From: Adlercreutzia caecimuris B7
GTDB taxonomy: Bacteria > Actinomycetota > Coriobacteriia > Coriobacteriales > Eggerthellaceae
Assembly (NCBI RefSeq): GCF_000403355.2
Contig: NZ_KE159646.1
Coordinates: 831,226 to 895,225, forward strand
Reading direction: 5' to 3'
DNA: 64,000 nt
The notes under the pieces were generated by a model, which did not search any database, was not told the origin of the DNA, and worked only from the letters and a program-made list of their open reading frames with translations. A program made the translations under genes and the position numbers. Below, one piece after another: positions 36,238 to 44,574 of the stretch; position 1 is the first letter of the stretch, and each line of letters starts with the position of its first letter.

Positions 36238-37899
36238 CTAGGAAACGGCGTCGGCAGCCGCGGCGCCGTCGGAGACGCCGTCGCCCTCGCCGAACACCTT
36301 CGCCACCACGCCGTCGATGCGGGCCACGACATCGGCCGGATCCATCAGCATCATGGCCTCGAACAGCGGCGGCGAAACCATGTTGCCGGCAACGGCCACG
36401 CGCAGCGGCTGGAACAGAAGCTTCGGCTTCAGCCCCGCCTCTTCGCCCGCGGCCCGGCACAGCTCCTGGAGCGCCTCGGCATCCCAGGGGTTATCGTCGT
36501 TGGAGAGCACGGCGCGGCAAATGGCCAGCGCCTCGTCGGCCCGCGCGCCTTCCTTCAGAAGAACCTTCTGCACGCTCTTCTCGTCGAGCACCACCGAGTC
36601 GCCCCAGAACAGGAAGGCCAGCTTGGCGGGAATCTCGTCCATGCGGGCGAGGCGCTCGGCCACGAGCGGGTACATGGCCTGGTAGAACTCCGCATCGTCG
36701 TCCACGTCGGCCAGACATGCCTGCCAGGCGTCGGCGTCCACGCCCTCGCCGGGCACGCGCGTCACAGCTGCGGCGGCCTGCTGCTCCTCCTTGGTGGGCG
36801 TGGGCACCACGGCGATGCCGTCGGCCACATTGCTGCCGTCGATGTTGGTCTGGGCAAGCCACGGCTTCGCGGCGGCCACCCAGGCCTCGGCGCCCATGTC
36901 GCGGATGTAGACGCCGTCCATCCAGTCGAGCTTCTTCTCGTCGAAGATGGAGTGCTTCTTCGTGATGCGATCGAGCGAGAAGTGCCGACACAGCTCCGCC
37001 GGCGGGATGATGGTGGTCTCGCCGTCGAGCGACCAGCCGAGCAGCGCCAGGAAGTTCACGAGCGCTTCAGGCAAATAGCCCCGGTCGCGGTACTCCTCCA
37101 CGTTGGTGGCGCCATGGCGCTTGGAGAGCTTCTTGCCGTCGGCGCCCAAGATCATGGACAGGTGCGCGAACAGCGGCACCTCGGCGCCGAGCGCCTCGTA
37201 GATGAGCACCTGGCGCGGCGTGTTGGACAGGTGGTCGTCGCCGCGGATGACGTGGGTGATGCCCATGTTCACGTCGTCGCAGACCACGGCGAAGTTATAG
37301 GTGAAGGTGCCGTCGGTGCGGCGCAAAATCATGTCGTCCATCACGTCGATGGGGAAGCTCATGTGGCCGTACACTGCGTCCTCGAACTCTACCGGTCCGT
37401 GGCCCTCGGGCACCGCGAGGCGCCATACATGAGGCTCGCCGGCGGCAATGCGCGCCTCGGCTTCCTCGCGCGGGATGCTCCGGCAGGTGCGGTCGTAGCC
37501 CGCGTAGCCGCCCTGGGTCTGCTCGGCCTCGGCCCTCTTGGCGTCCAGCGTCTCCTTCGAGCAGAAGCACGGGTAGGCCGCCCCCGCCTCGATGAGCTTG
37601 GCAAGGGCCGCCTCGTAGGTATCGGTGCGCTGGGTCTGGAAGTAGGGGCCGCACGGGCCGCCCACCTCGGGGCCCTCGTCCCAGTTCAGCCCCATCCAGC
37701 GCAGCGCGCGCAGGATGATCTGGGTGTTCTCCTCGGTGGAGCGCTCCGGGTCGGTGTCCTCGATGCGCAGGACGAAAGTGCCGCCGGTAGCGCGGGCAAA
37801 GGCCCAGTTGTAGATGGCGGTGCGGGCGCCGCCGATGTGCAGCATGCCGGTGGGAGACGGCGCGAAGCGAACGCGCACGGGCTTGTTCTCAGTGGTCAT
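36238..37899 (-). CDS. gltX: Glutamyl-tRNA synthetase
   Basis: This 553-residue class I synthetase has the HIGH-type FAPSPTGMLHIGGART and the KMSKS-type ADGKKLSKRHG. CFCSKETLDAKRAEAE and CRSIPREEAEARI give the insertion region. The C-terminal anticodon-binding helical domain follows, with a short acidic tail (GEGDGVSDGAAA). I start at ATG 37899 (CGAGGA 5 bases upstream), immediately before KPVRVRFAPSP. The longer upstream frame is not conserved-looking. No glutaminyl-tRNA synthetase is visible in the window. Confidence 0.96.
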   Translation of the reverse strand: MTTENKPVRVRFAPSPTGMLHIGGARTAIYNWAFARATGGTFVLRIEDTDPERSTEENTQIILRALRWMGLNWDEGPEVGGPCGPYFQTQRTDTYEAALAKLIEAGAAYPCFCSKETLDAKRAEAEQTQGGYAGYDRTCRSIPREEAEARIAAGEPHVWRLAVPEGHGPVEFEDAVYGHMSFPIDVMDDMILRRTDGTFTYNFAVVCDDVNMGITHVIRGDDHLSNTPRQVLIYEALGAEVPLFAHLSMILGADGKKLSKRHGATNVEEYRDRGYLPEALVNFLALLGWSLDGETTIIPPAELCRHFSLDRITKKHSIFDEKKLDWMDGVYIRDMGAEAWVAAAKPWLAQTNIDGSNVADGIAVVPTPTKEEQQAAAAVTRVPGEGVDADAWQACLADVDDDAEFYQAMYPLVAERLARMDEIPAKLAFLFWGDSVVLDEKSVQKVLLKEGARADEALAICRAVLSNDDNPWDAEALQELCRAAGEEAGLKPKLLFQPLRVAVAGNMVSPPLFEAMMLMDPADVVARIDGVVAKVFGEGDGVSDGAAAADAVS

Positions 37900-38113
37900 G
37901 AAGTTCCTCGATGCGTAGAAAATAAGGGGCCGGTAATCCGCCGCCCAGTATAGCACGGCCCCTATCGCCCCTGCGCACCCCCAAAAACCCTTCACCCAGA
38001 CCGCAGAAGGAATTTCTCATTCTTTCGTACTTTAGCGCGATATTAGGAATAAGATATTGTACAATGATACAAGGTGCCCCGTCACCCCGGGCAGCTCGAG
38101 AAAGGAGTTGCCT

Positions 38114-38200
38114 ATGGACGCTCAAACAGTGACCGCCTTGTGCGACCTCATGCTTGTAGTGATCGGAATCATCGGGCTAGTCCTGATGAGGAAGGAGTGA
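38114..38200 (+). CDS. Small holin-like toxin (28 residues) of a probable type I toxin-antitoxin system
   Basis: The peptide begins MDAQTVTALCDLM, continues into one hydrophobic helix (LVVIGIIGLVL) and ends MRKE. AAAGGAG lies 6 bases before ATG 38114, and TACAAT (38060-38065) is a good -10 for its mRNA. The 3' region has the arrangement of TxpA-like holin-like toxins: a hairpin AAGCCGGG...CCCGGCTT, then GCCC...GGGC with a T run, and a strong promoter on the opposite strand. It is too short for most gene finders. Confidence 0.65.
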   Translation: MDAQTVTALCDLMLVVIGIIGLVLMRKE

Positions 38201-38214
38201 CGGACAGTGTTGGC

Positions 38215-38298
38215 AAAGAAGAAGCCGGGCCTCCGAACCAAGGTAAACCCGGCTTAATCTAATAACCGACGCTGCCCGGCCTAGCGGGGCACCGATCG
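38215..38298 (-). ncRNA. Predicted antisense RNA to the holin-like toxin mRNA (RatA-like)
   Basis: On the minus strand a perfect -10 TATAAT (38310-38305) with a weak -35 (TTCCCC, 17 bases away) would start an RNA near 38298. It runs to the AAGCCGGG/CCCGGCTT hairpin (38222-38255) followed by a pyrimidine tract. The RNA overlaps the toxin mRNA 3' end, as in txpA/ratA loci. Confidence 0.5.
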
Positions 38299-38353
38299 TT
38301 TTGCATTATAGCACACTGCACCCCGCTGGGGAACATGCTTTCTTGGAAGAAAC

Positions 38354-41131
38354 CTACTTCGTAACGCGCACCGTCTTCGAGCCCTTGCTCTTAAAGAGCT
38401 TCTGGTAGGCGCGCACCTTGCTCTTGGGGACCTTCACGACGAGCTTCTTCGCGGTGCCCTTGAGCGCGTTCTTGCCGACCGACTTCAGCTTCGTCGTCTT
38501 CAGCGAGGCGGACTTGAGCTTCTTGCAGCCGGCGAAGGCGCTCTTGCCGACGGTCTTCAGCTTCGCGGACTTCACGGTCACCTTCGTAAGCTTGGCGCAG
38601 TTTTGGAAGGCCGACGCGCCGATGGAGGCCACCTTCGCGCCGAGGGTCACCGACTTGAGGGACTTGCAGCCGTAGAAGGCCTTGGAGCCGATCGACTTCA
38701 CGGCGGCGCCGAAGGTGACCTTGGAGAGCTTCGTGCAGCCCTTGAACGCGCCCGCCGGAATAGCGGTCACGTTCGCCCCGATCTTCACCGACTTCAGCTT
38801 CTTGTTGCCCGCGAAGGCCTTGGGCGAGATGGAGGTCACCTTGTAGGTGCGGCCGGACACCCTGACCGCGGCGGGCACGGTGGCGGAGGCGGCCGCCTTG
38901 GAGGCCGGGCCCGCGTAGGCCACGGCCGCCGTGCCCGCGACGGTGTAGGAGGCCCCGCCGACCGTCACCGTCTGGCCCTTGGCGGGCGCCAGCGCGCTGC
39001 CCGCCGCCGTGCGCGTGGTCCTGGCGCCGCACTTCGTGCACGTGGCGGTCTCGGTGCCGTTCACGCCCACCTTGGCGTCGCCGTTGGGGCGATAGGCCCC
39101 GAAGGCGTGGCCCGTGGCGGCAACGGCGCGCGTTTCCGTGTGCGAGCAGCCCGCGTGGGCGCAGCGGCGCACCTCGGCCCCGGGCACCGTGCACGTGGCC
39201 ACCCGCGCGGTCTTCCAAGCGCCCACGGCGTGTCCCGTAGCCCGAACGGCGCGCGTCTCGCGATGCGATCCGTCCCGCGAGCAGGTGCGCTCCTCGACGC
39301 CTGACACGGTGCAGGTGGGCGCCGTCGCGATCCTCCACGCGCCCCAGTTGTGGCCGAGGGCGGTTCCGGGCGCGACTTCGTTGTCCACCACCGCCCCGCA
39401 CACCGAGCATACGCCGCTCACCGTGCCGTCCTCGGTGCAAGTGGCGCCTTCGACCTTCCCAGACTGCACCTTATGGCCGAGCGCCGCAACGAGACGAGTC
39501 ATGTCATAAGAGCAGCCGCTGCGCATACAACGCTGCTGCTCTTTACCAGCTATAGTGCACGTAGCGGGTTCCACCACTTTCCACTCGCCCATGTCGTGTC
39601 CAAGAGCATTTATTTTCTGCGCCTCGGAATGAGTGCAACCTACATTGACGCAAATCCTCTTCTCCTCGCCCTCGGCTTCACAAGTAGCATTTTTGCTGAC
39701 CGTCCACTCTCCAAAATCATGTCCTGTGGCCGTACCCGACTCCTCTACATAATTGATCTCTTCGTAAGGGCAGTATTTGCAAACCCGAACCTCATCATGA
39801 CCGCCATTTGCTTCGCAGCTGGGATTCTTCTCGTTCTGAATGGTCTTCTCGCCCAGCACATGCCCCATCTTGCTGCAGTCGTGCACATACTTCTCCGAAC
39901 TCAACTCCGGACCATTGGGAAATTCGTAGCCTTCGTAAAGGGCGTTGGTCTCGGGATGCGATTGTCCGTAGGTCATTGAGCCCACTACCGTATCGGCGCC
40001 GACCAGTAGGTACTTGGTGTTTTCAACCCCAGAAACCTTACCGCCTTTGCCGCCACGCGGGTCATTCCAAGTGACATCGACCCCATACCAACCACCTCCA
40101 AGGTTGACGGAATTCCACATATGGGCGCCCGATCCTGTCGACGTAACCGCCATTCCATCAGCAAGCACGCATGGGATATTCTATCTGTCACATAGAACCT
40201 TAAACGCTCGCGCATACGCCTCGCAAACTGGACCTTTTACCCCCTCACGCCCCTCCAAAGCGCTCATGCACGTCCATGCATCAAGATATGAGGGCCTAAG
40301 CTCGGTCAGACTTTCCGAAGTGTTGTATTCATTATTTTTAGTGAGCCATTCGTTGAAATAGCGGATTCTTTCTTCGGGATCCTGCCCGGAAGGTGCTGCT
40401 GCGAGAATGCTTTCAGCCCAGGCATCGCGGTCGGCAATGCCCTTCTTGATCGCCCTTTCGTCAGGATAGAGCGCCGAACGAGCGGGCCCACCAACAACAA
40501 TACCGGACACAAGTTGATTGCCCTGAGTGTAAGTAACTGGACTAACTACCGTCCCCAGCCAGAACACCTCAGCATGATCACGATTAAAGGCCGTGCAAAT
40601 GATGAGTGTGTAGTCGCTCATGATCTGTTTAAGTTTTGAGTACTCTTCCTCTGTTTCGTAATTTCCCGCAAAGAAAAGGATAGTCGGATATAGCACGCCA
40701 TCTTCATCTTTACCCACATGGAAATTATGAGCATCAAGAACCTCACCATTTACGTACTTGTCTTCAATGAGGTAGTCCTCGAAGCCGTCGTTATCACTAG
40801 CCTCTTCGAGTTTTTCGTAAGACGTTCGCACTGCATCCTCAAGTACAACGCGATCTATCCACTTCTCATGAGATCCCTCTTTTAACGGCACCTTAAATTC
40901 TTCGCTCGAGAGCAGATCAATGCCCTCATTCTCCACGGTCGTCGCAAGATCAATCGGCTCCCCAATCGTTATCTCGGCGTTGTCGAGATTAATACAACCA
41001 GATACGGCTTCAATACCTGGGGGGATCTCCCTTTCCTCTCCACCATTCGCTAGGGCGACCGAGGGCACGAGGGATGCGGCGAGGGTGAACGCGCAGAGGG
41101 CGCTTACGGCTCGACGAAATGGCTGCTTCAT
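38354..41131 (-). pseudogene. Secreted transglutaminase-like protein with Cys repeats and BspA-type LRRs, interrupted by an in-frame amber codon
   Basis: The reading frame runs from ATG 41131 (AAGAAGGA upstream) to 38354, broken only by TAG at 40183-40181. The two sides join naturally: CEAYARAFKVLCDR, stop, NIPCVLADGMA. The full product would be about 925 residues with a signal peptide. A transglutaminase-like core follows with Cys in GPVCEAYARAF, His in GAHMWNSV and Asp in GVDVTWNDP. Then come about six ~40-residue repeats (GH..G.W...ATCT..G.E.R.C...GC.H.ETR), BspA-type leucine-rich repeats (AFAGNKKLKSVKIG) and a lysine-rich end. The amber splits the catalytic Cys from His, so only read-through or reversion gives an enzyme. 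Composition changes from AT-richer to GC-rich at about 39,480. Confidence 0.75.
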
Positions 41132-41158
41132 GATTCCTTCTTTCTTCCTTACGCTACC

Positions 41159-42358
41159 TTAGGCGCTTTTCCCGGTCGTCTTCACGGCTTTTGCTTTGGA
41201 CCATTTGGAGTAGTAGGTCTCGCCGTCTTGCTTCTTGTAGGTGCGCACCTGCACGTAGTAGCGGGTGCCGGGCCGAAGCTTCGACAGCTTCAGGGTCGTC
41301 GCCTTCGCGCCCTTGGCCTTTCGGGTCGTAACGTTTTCCTTGAAGGACTTGTCGGTGCTCAGGCGCACCTGATAGCCGCCGACGCCCCTCGTCGCCTTCC
41401 ACGTCACCTTCACGGTGCGCTTGCCGGCCTTCAACGTCTTCACTGCCGGACGGGAAAGCTTCGGGGGCGCCTTCTTGATGGTGACCGTCTTCTTGCCGAT
41501 GAGCTGGTCGTTTCCGATGCCGATGTTCACCGCGTAGAAGTACAGGGTGCGCTTGCCCGAGAGGTTGGTCTCAATGGTGGTCGAAAAGCGGTGCTTGCCG
41601 GTCACGCCGAGCGTCTCGTTCAGCTCGGCGTCCTTCACGTTCGCTCTGATGACGTGCTCCTCGCCGCCAGCCGACGGGGCGCCGATGTACACCTTCACCT
41701 TGACGGACTTCTTGGGCGAGCTGTCGTCGAGCGCCCAACCCGACACCGTCACCTCGCCCATGCCGGCCTCCACCTGCTGCACCTCGCCACGCGGATGCTT
41801 GCCTTTGTCGGCCTTCACCTTCACGCCCTCGTGGTAGCCCCAGCCGTAGTAGCTGAGATTGCCCACCGCCGCGATGTCGGCCACCTTGTCGCGGCGGATG
41901 CGGCCGCCCATGGAATGCACCATATAGCCATCGCCCACGTACACGCCCACATGCCCGGCCGGACGCCGGCAGCTGGGGCAGCGCGTGCCCGAGCCGGTGA
42001 AGAACACGTCGGCTCCGATGGGAATGTTGGCCATCGACTTCGAGTCGCGGTTGAGCGCACCGTAGCGCCGAGCGCAGCACACGCTGTAATACTCGGTCTT
42101 CAGCTTGCTCGCCCAGCAGGTGGCCACGAACATCAGGCAGTAGTGGTTGTACTTGCGGCCAAGCGCGCGATTGCCCACCTTGCCGTTGAAGTGCTTCTGA
42201 ACTTGGGAAACGGTGATGGTCGCCGACTTCTTCGCCGCATGGGCCTCCCCCGGCGCCACGGCGACCCCAGTACATGCCAGCACCACCGCCAACAGCATCG
42301 AGAGCATGCACCGACCCAAACGCCGCCCCGCAGCGCCTTTTGAAACATATGTGATCAT
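41159..42358 (-). CDS. Secreted NlpC/P60-type cysteine peptidase with fibronectin-like tail
   Basis: This 399-residue protein has a signal peptide (cleavage near AHAA-KK). A papain-like cell-wall hydrolase fold follows: the catalytic Cys is probably in YNHYCLMFVATCWA, the His in AGHVGVYVGDGY, with GADVFFTG typical of NlpC/P60 and CHAP domains. Then come a beta-sandwich domain (GEVTVSGWALDD...YIGAP) and a fibronectin-III domain ending in YYSKWSKAKAV plus a short basic tail. It probably cuts peptidoglycan peptides or a surface polymer. The ribosome site is weak (GGGAAAGAACC). It lies 14 bases after the upstream gene's stop, in a run of four secreted-protein genes. Confidence 0.75.
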   Translation of the reverse strand: MITYVSKGAAGRRLGRCMLSMLLAVVLACTGVAVAPGEAHAAKKSATITVSQVQKHFNGKVGNRALGRKYNHYCLMFVATCWASKLKTEYYSVCCARRYGALNRDSKSMANIPIGADVFFTGSGTRCPSCRRPAGHVGVYVGDGYMVHSMGGRIRRDKVADIAAVGNLSYYGWGYHEGVKVKADKGKHPRGEVQQVEAGMGEVTVSGWALDDSSPKKSVKVKVYIGAPSAGGEEHVIRANVKDAELNETLGVTGKHRFSTTIETNLSGKRTLYFYAVNIGIGNDQLIGKKTVTIKKAPPKLSRPAVKTLKAGKRTVKVTWKATRGVGGYQVRLSTDKSFKENVTTRKAKGAKATTLKLSKLRPGTRYYVQVRTYKKQDGETYYSKWSKAKAVKTTGKSA

Positions 42359-42372
42359 GGTTCTTTCCCGGG

Positions 42373-43053
42373 TTACTTAATGCGCATCCAGTGGGAGTTG
42401 GTCTTGCCCTTCTTGTAAAGGGAAGATTTGCCGAAGGGGTAGCCCTTCTTGCCGAGCTTTTTGTCGGCCTTGGTCTCCTTTATCTGGTTGAGGCCGCCCA
42501 CGCCGACACAGAGATCCTTGTAATCCTCGGGATAGGTGACCGTCACTTTGACCTTTGCGGTGCGGGGCACCCTGAACCAGCAGCCGTGGGAATCGGTCAC
42601 CGTCTTGTAGTTCGACCATTTCCACTCCCCCAGCTTCATGGTCACATCCTCGCAGTCAAGACCGGTCTTGTAATCGAGCGTCGCGACGTACATGCCGCTG
42701 CCGAAGTTTCCATTGGCCTTGTTCACCAGCTTATGCACCTCGCTTTTCGTGGGAGTCCACGTGCGTTTGCACACCACGGTGAACGTGAGCTTCTTGTAGC
42801 CCGCCTTCTTCGCTTTGGAAATCTTCATGTTCTTGATGGTCATCGTGGCGGGCTTCTTGCCGATCCCCGCCCACGGCTCGGTGATCTTCACGGTCTTGTT
42901 CTTCTTCAAGTCCCACTTCAGCTTGAGGGTCTTCATATAGGGCTTCTTGGTAGCCGCATGGGCCTCGTCGGCCATCGCCGGCGAAACAGTGAGGCCCAGC
43001 GCCAGCACCGCCGCCATCGATGCGCATACCATCTTCTTCAACGTCTTTTTCAT
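42373..43053 (-). CDS. Small secreted basic protein of unknown function
   Basis: From ATG 43053 (AGAAGG 9 bases upstream) it is 226 residues with a signal peptide (MKKTLKKMVCASMAAVLALG, cleavage near AHAA-TK). The mature part is rich in lysine, tryptophan and threonine, mostly beta (KWDLKKNKTVKITEPWAG, CWFRVPRTAKVKVTVTYP), with about four cysteines. I recognise no family. It belongs to the same minus-strand run of secreted proteins as its neighbours and lacks the fibronectin-like tail they share. Confidence 0.55.
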   Translation of the reverse strand: MKKTLKKMVCASMAAVLALGLTVSPAMADEAHAATKKPYMKTLKLKWDLKKNKTVKITEPWAGIGKKPATMTIKNMKISKAKKAGYKKLTFTVVCKRTWTPTKSEVHKLVNKANGNFGSGMYVATLDYKTGLDCEDVTMKLGEWKWSNYKTVTDSHGCWFRVPRTAKVKVTVTYPEDYKDLCVGVGGLNQIKETKADKKLGKKGYPFGKSSLYKKGKTNSHWMRIK

Positions 43054-43094
43054 AGCATCCATCCTTCTCTCGTCGTTCTCGTGTGCTTGTATTG

Positions 43095-44282
43095 CTATTT
43101 CCTCGTCTTCACCGTTTTGGTTTTGGACCAATTCAGCTCGTTCTCGCCATAAAACATATCGATCACATCGCCCGAGGGTATTTTTTCCTTGACCCATTTC
43201 ACCGGAGCAACCTTCACATAGCACTTCTTGCCAGGGCGAAGATTTTTTACCGTACAACTTGTCTTGTTGGATCCCTTTGTGCTTGCAACATAACGCCAGT
43301 ATTTCTCCCCCGCGTATTTCATCCAGACGACATACCCGTTCGCCTGCTTGGCCTTTTTCCAAGACACCTTGAACCCCTTTTTCAAAGGCTTGACCTTTGT
43401 GATAGAAGTTGCCTTGGGGAGCACACCGAACTTGACGGTCGTCTTGCCCTTGTATTTCCCTTTGCCGATAATCGTGATCTTTCCAGCGCCGGTTTTTACG
43501 TTGTTCGAGTACTTGACCGCGTAGTCACGCCCGAGCCTCAGGGTCTTCTTCCCCATCTTCACCTTCGGCTTCGGCTTCACTGCCTTGCCGGTATACGTCT
43601 TTCCCGGGACGGTAATGGCCGCTTCCGAAACATATTTGCTGCCGAGATAGGTGACGATATCCACCTTTTTCATCGGACGAGTGGTGCCAGACACCTTCTT
43701 TTTCGTCTTCGCGTCAACCCACCCGTTAAAGACAAGACGCTTGTTGTTCTTTATCTCGGGACAGGAAAACCAATATGACTTTGAAAGCGGCTCGCCCTTG
43801 TCGACGACAGTGTCCGCCGAGCTGATATGGCCGTCGGGATACACCACGGTAAACGTAGCCCTTACGGCCAAATGAGGCCGAAGATACAGAGCGCAGAGCT
43901 TCGTATCCCCATACACCGGTTCCTCAAAGTCGAAAAGATCCTGATAGGCTGATGATCCAACTTCGTAAATATCGTCGAGAGAAGAACTTTCAACCCATCC
44001 TACGAACGTTGCGGGTATCGGATTGCCGTCAAAGGTCTTCGTCAGCGCAGATGGCTGGGGAATCGAACCTTCCAACAACTCACCCCGCTTGACCTTCTTG
44101 ACAACCCCGGTCTTGCCGAATGTCACCGAACAGACCGTTGCACCATCTTCCAAGGTCTCCTCGGCGTGGGCCGGCGCTTTCGCCGCCAGCACGCATGCGA
44201 ATGCGAGGGCGCAGACCGTAACGATTGCCAGTGCCGTGCGCGCCGCGCGGGGGCGCAGCGTCTTCGTGGATGCGTGTTCCAT
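43095..44282 (-). CDS. Secreted protein with InlB-type repeats, MBG-like domain and fibronectin-like tail
   Basis: This protein of about 395 residues has a signal peptide (cleavage near AHA-EE). Two Listeria-Bacteroides (InlB B-repeat)-like segments follow (FVGWVESSSL, then FNGWVDAKTKKKVSGTTRPMK-type pattern). An MBG-like block comes next (TVPGKTYTGKAVKPKPKV, GRDYAVKYSNN), with a fibronectin-III tail ending NWSKTKTVKTRK. It is the first of four minus-strand secreted-protein genes. Start ATG 44282 has GAAGGA 10 bases upstream; ATG 44288 is an alternative. A C10 run lies 96 bases upstream of the start, in the promoter region shared with the plus-strand surface protein. Confidence 0.65.
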   Translation of the reverse strand: MEHASTKTLRPRAARTALAIVTVCALAFACVLAAKAPAHAEETLEDGATVCSVTFGKTGVVKKVKRGELLEGSIPQPSALTKTFDGNPIPATFVGWVESSSLDDIYEVGSSAYQDLFDFEEPVYGDTKLCALYLRPHLAVRATFTVVYPDGHISSADTVVDKGEPLSKSYWFSCPEIKNNKRLVFNGWVDAKTKKKVSGTTRPMKKVDIVTYLGSKYVSEAAITVPGKTYTGKAVKPKPKVKMGKKTLRLGRDYAVKYSNNVKTGAGKITIIGKGKYKGKTTVKFGVLPKATSITKVKPLKKGFKVSWKKAKQANGYVVWMKYAGEKYWRYVASTKGSNKTSCTVKNLRPGKKCYVKVAPVKWVKEKIPSGDVIDMFYGENELNWSKTKTVKTRK

Positions 44283-44377
44283 GCTCATCCCGTCCTTCTC
44301 TTTTGACGGCGCACCGTCATTTCCCCTGACGGCGGCCGCCTCTCTCTTGGCGTTATGCCGAGGGTATCAAATGAACG

Positions 44378-44387
44378 CCCCCCCCCC
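44378..44387. repeat. Homopolymeric C10 tract in the divergent promoter region
   Basis: Ten cytosines sit in the 292-base gap between the divergent starts at 44282 (minus) and 44575 (plus). No gene is supported in this gap. Change in tract length could alter promoter spacing or binding on either side. Confidence 0.95.
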
Positions 44388-44574
44388 GCAAGCCCTAAAG
44401 GCGGGAATTATTGCCAGCGGAGTCAACTTTCGTTTCCAACCGTTTGCGAACGGGCGGCAAACGCTTCGTGACAGTTTGGCTCTGGCATTCAATCGGATCT
44501 GCAGCATGCCGCCCGCCCAAGCGCGCGCCTCCTACACTGGGCCTGTGAACCGATTCGCCGTTTGAGGAGCTGCC

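Noticed and set aside
38354-40168. Downstream half of the transglutaminase-like gene as an independent gene
   Set aside because: It has no ribosome site and begins in the middle of a conserved domain; the upstream half joins in frame across one TAG.
22182-40183. Amber recoding (pyrrolysine or suppressor) as an explanation of in-frame TAG
   Set aside because: Many intact genes here (metK, priA, the MFS gene) use TAG as normal stop, so general recoding is unlikely; kept only as a question in the findings.
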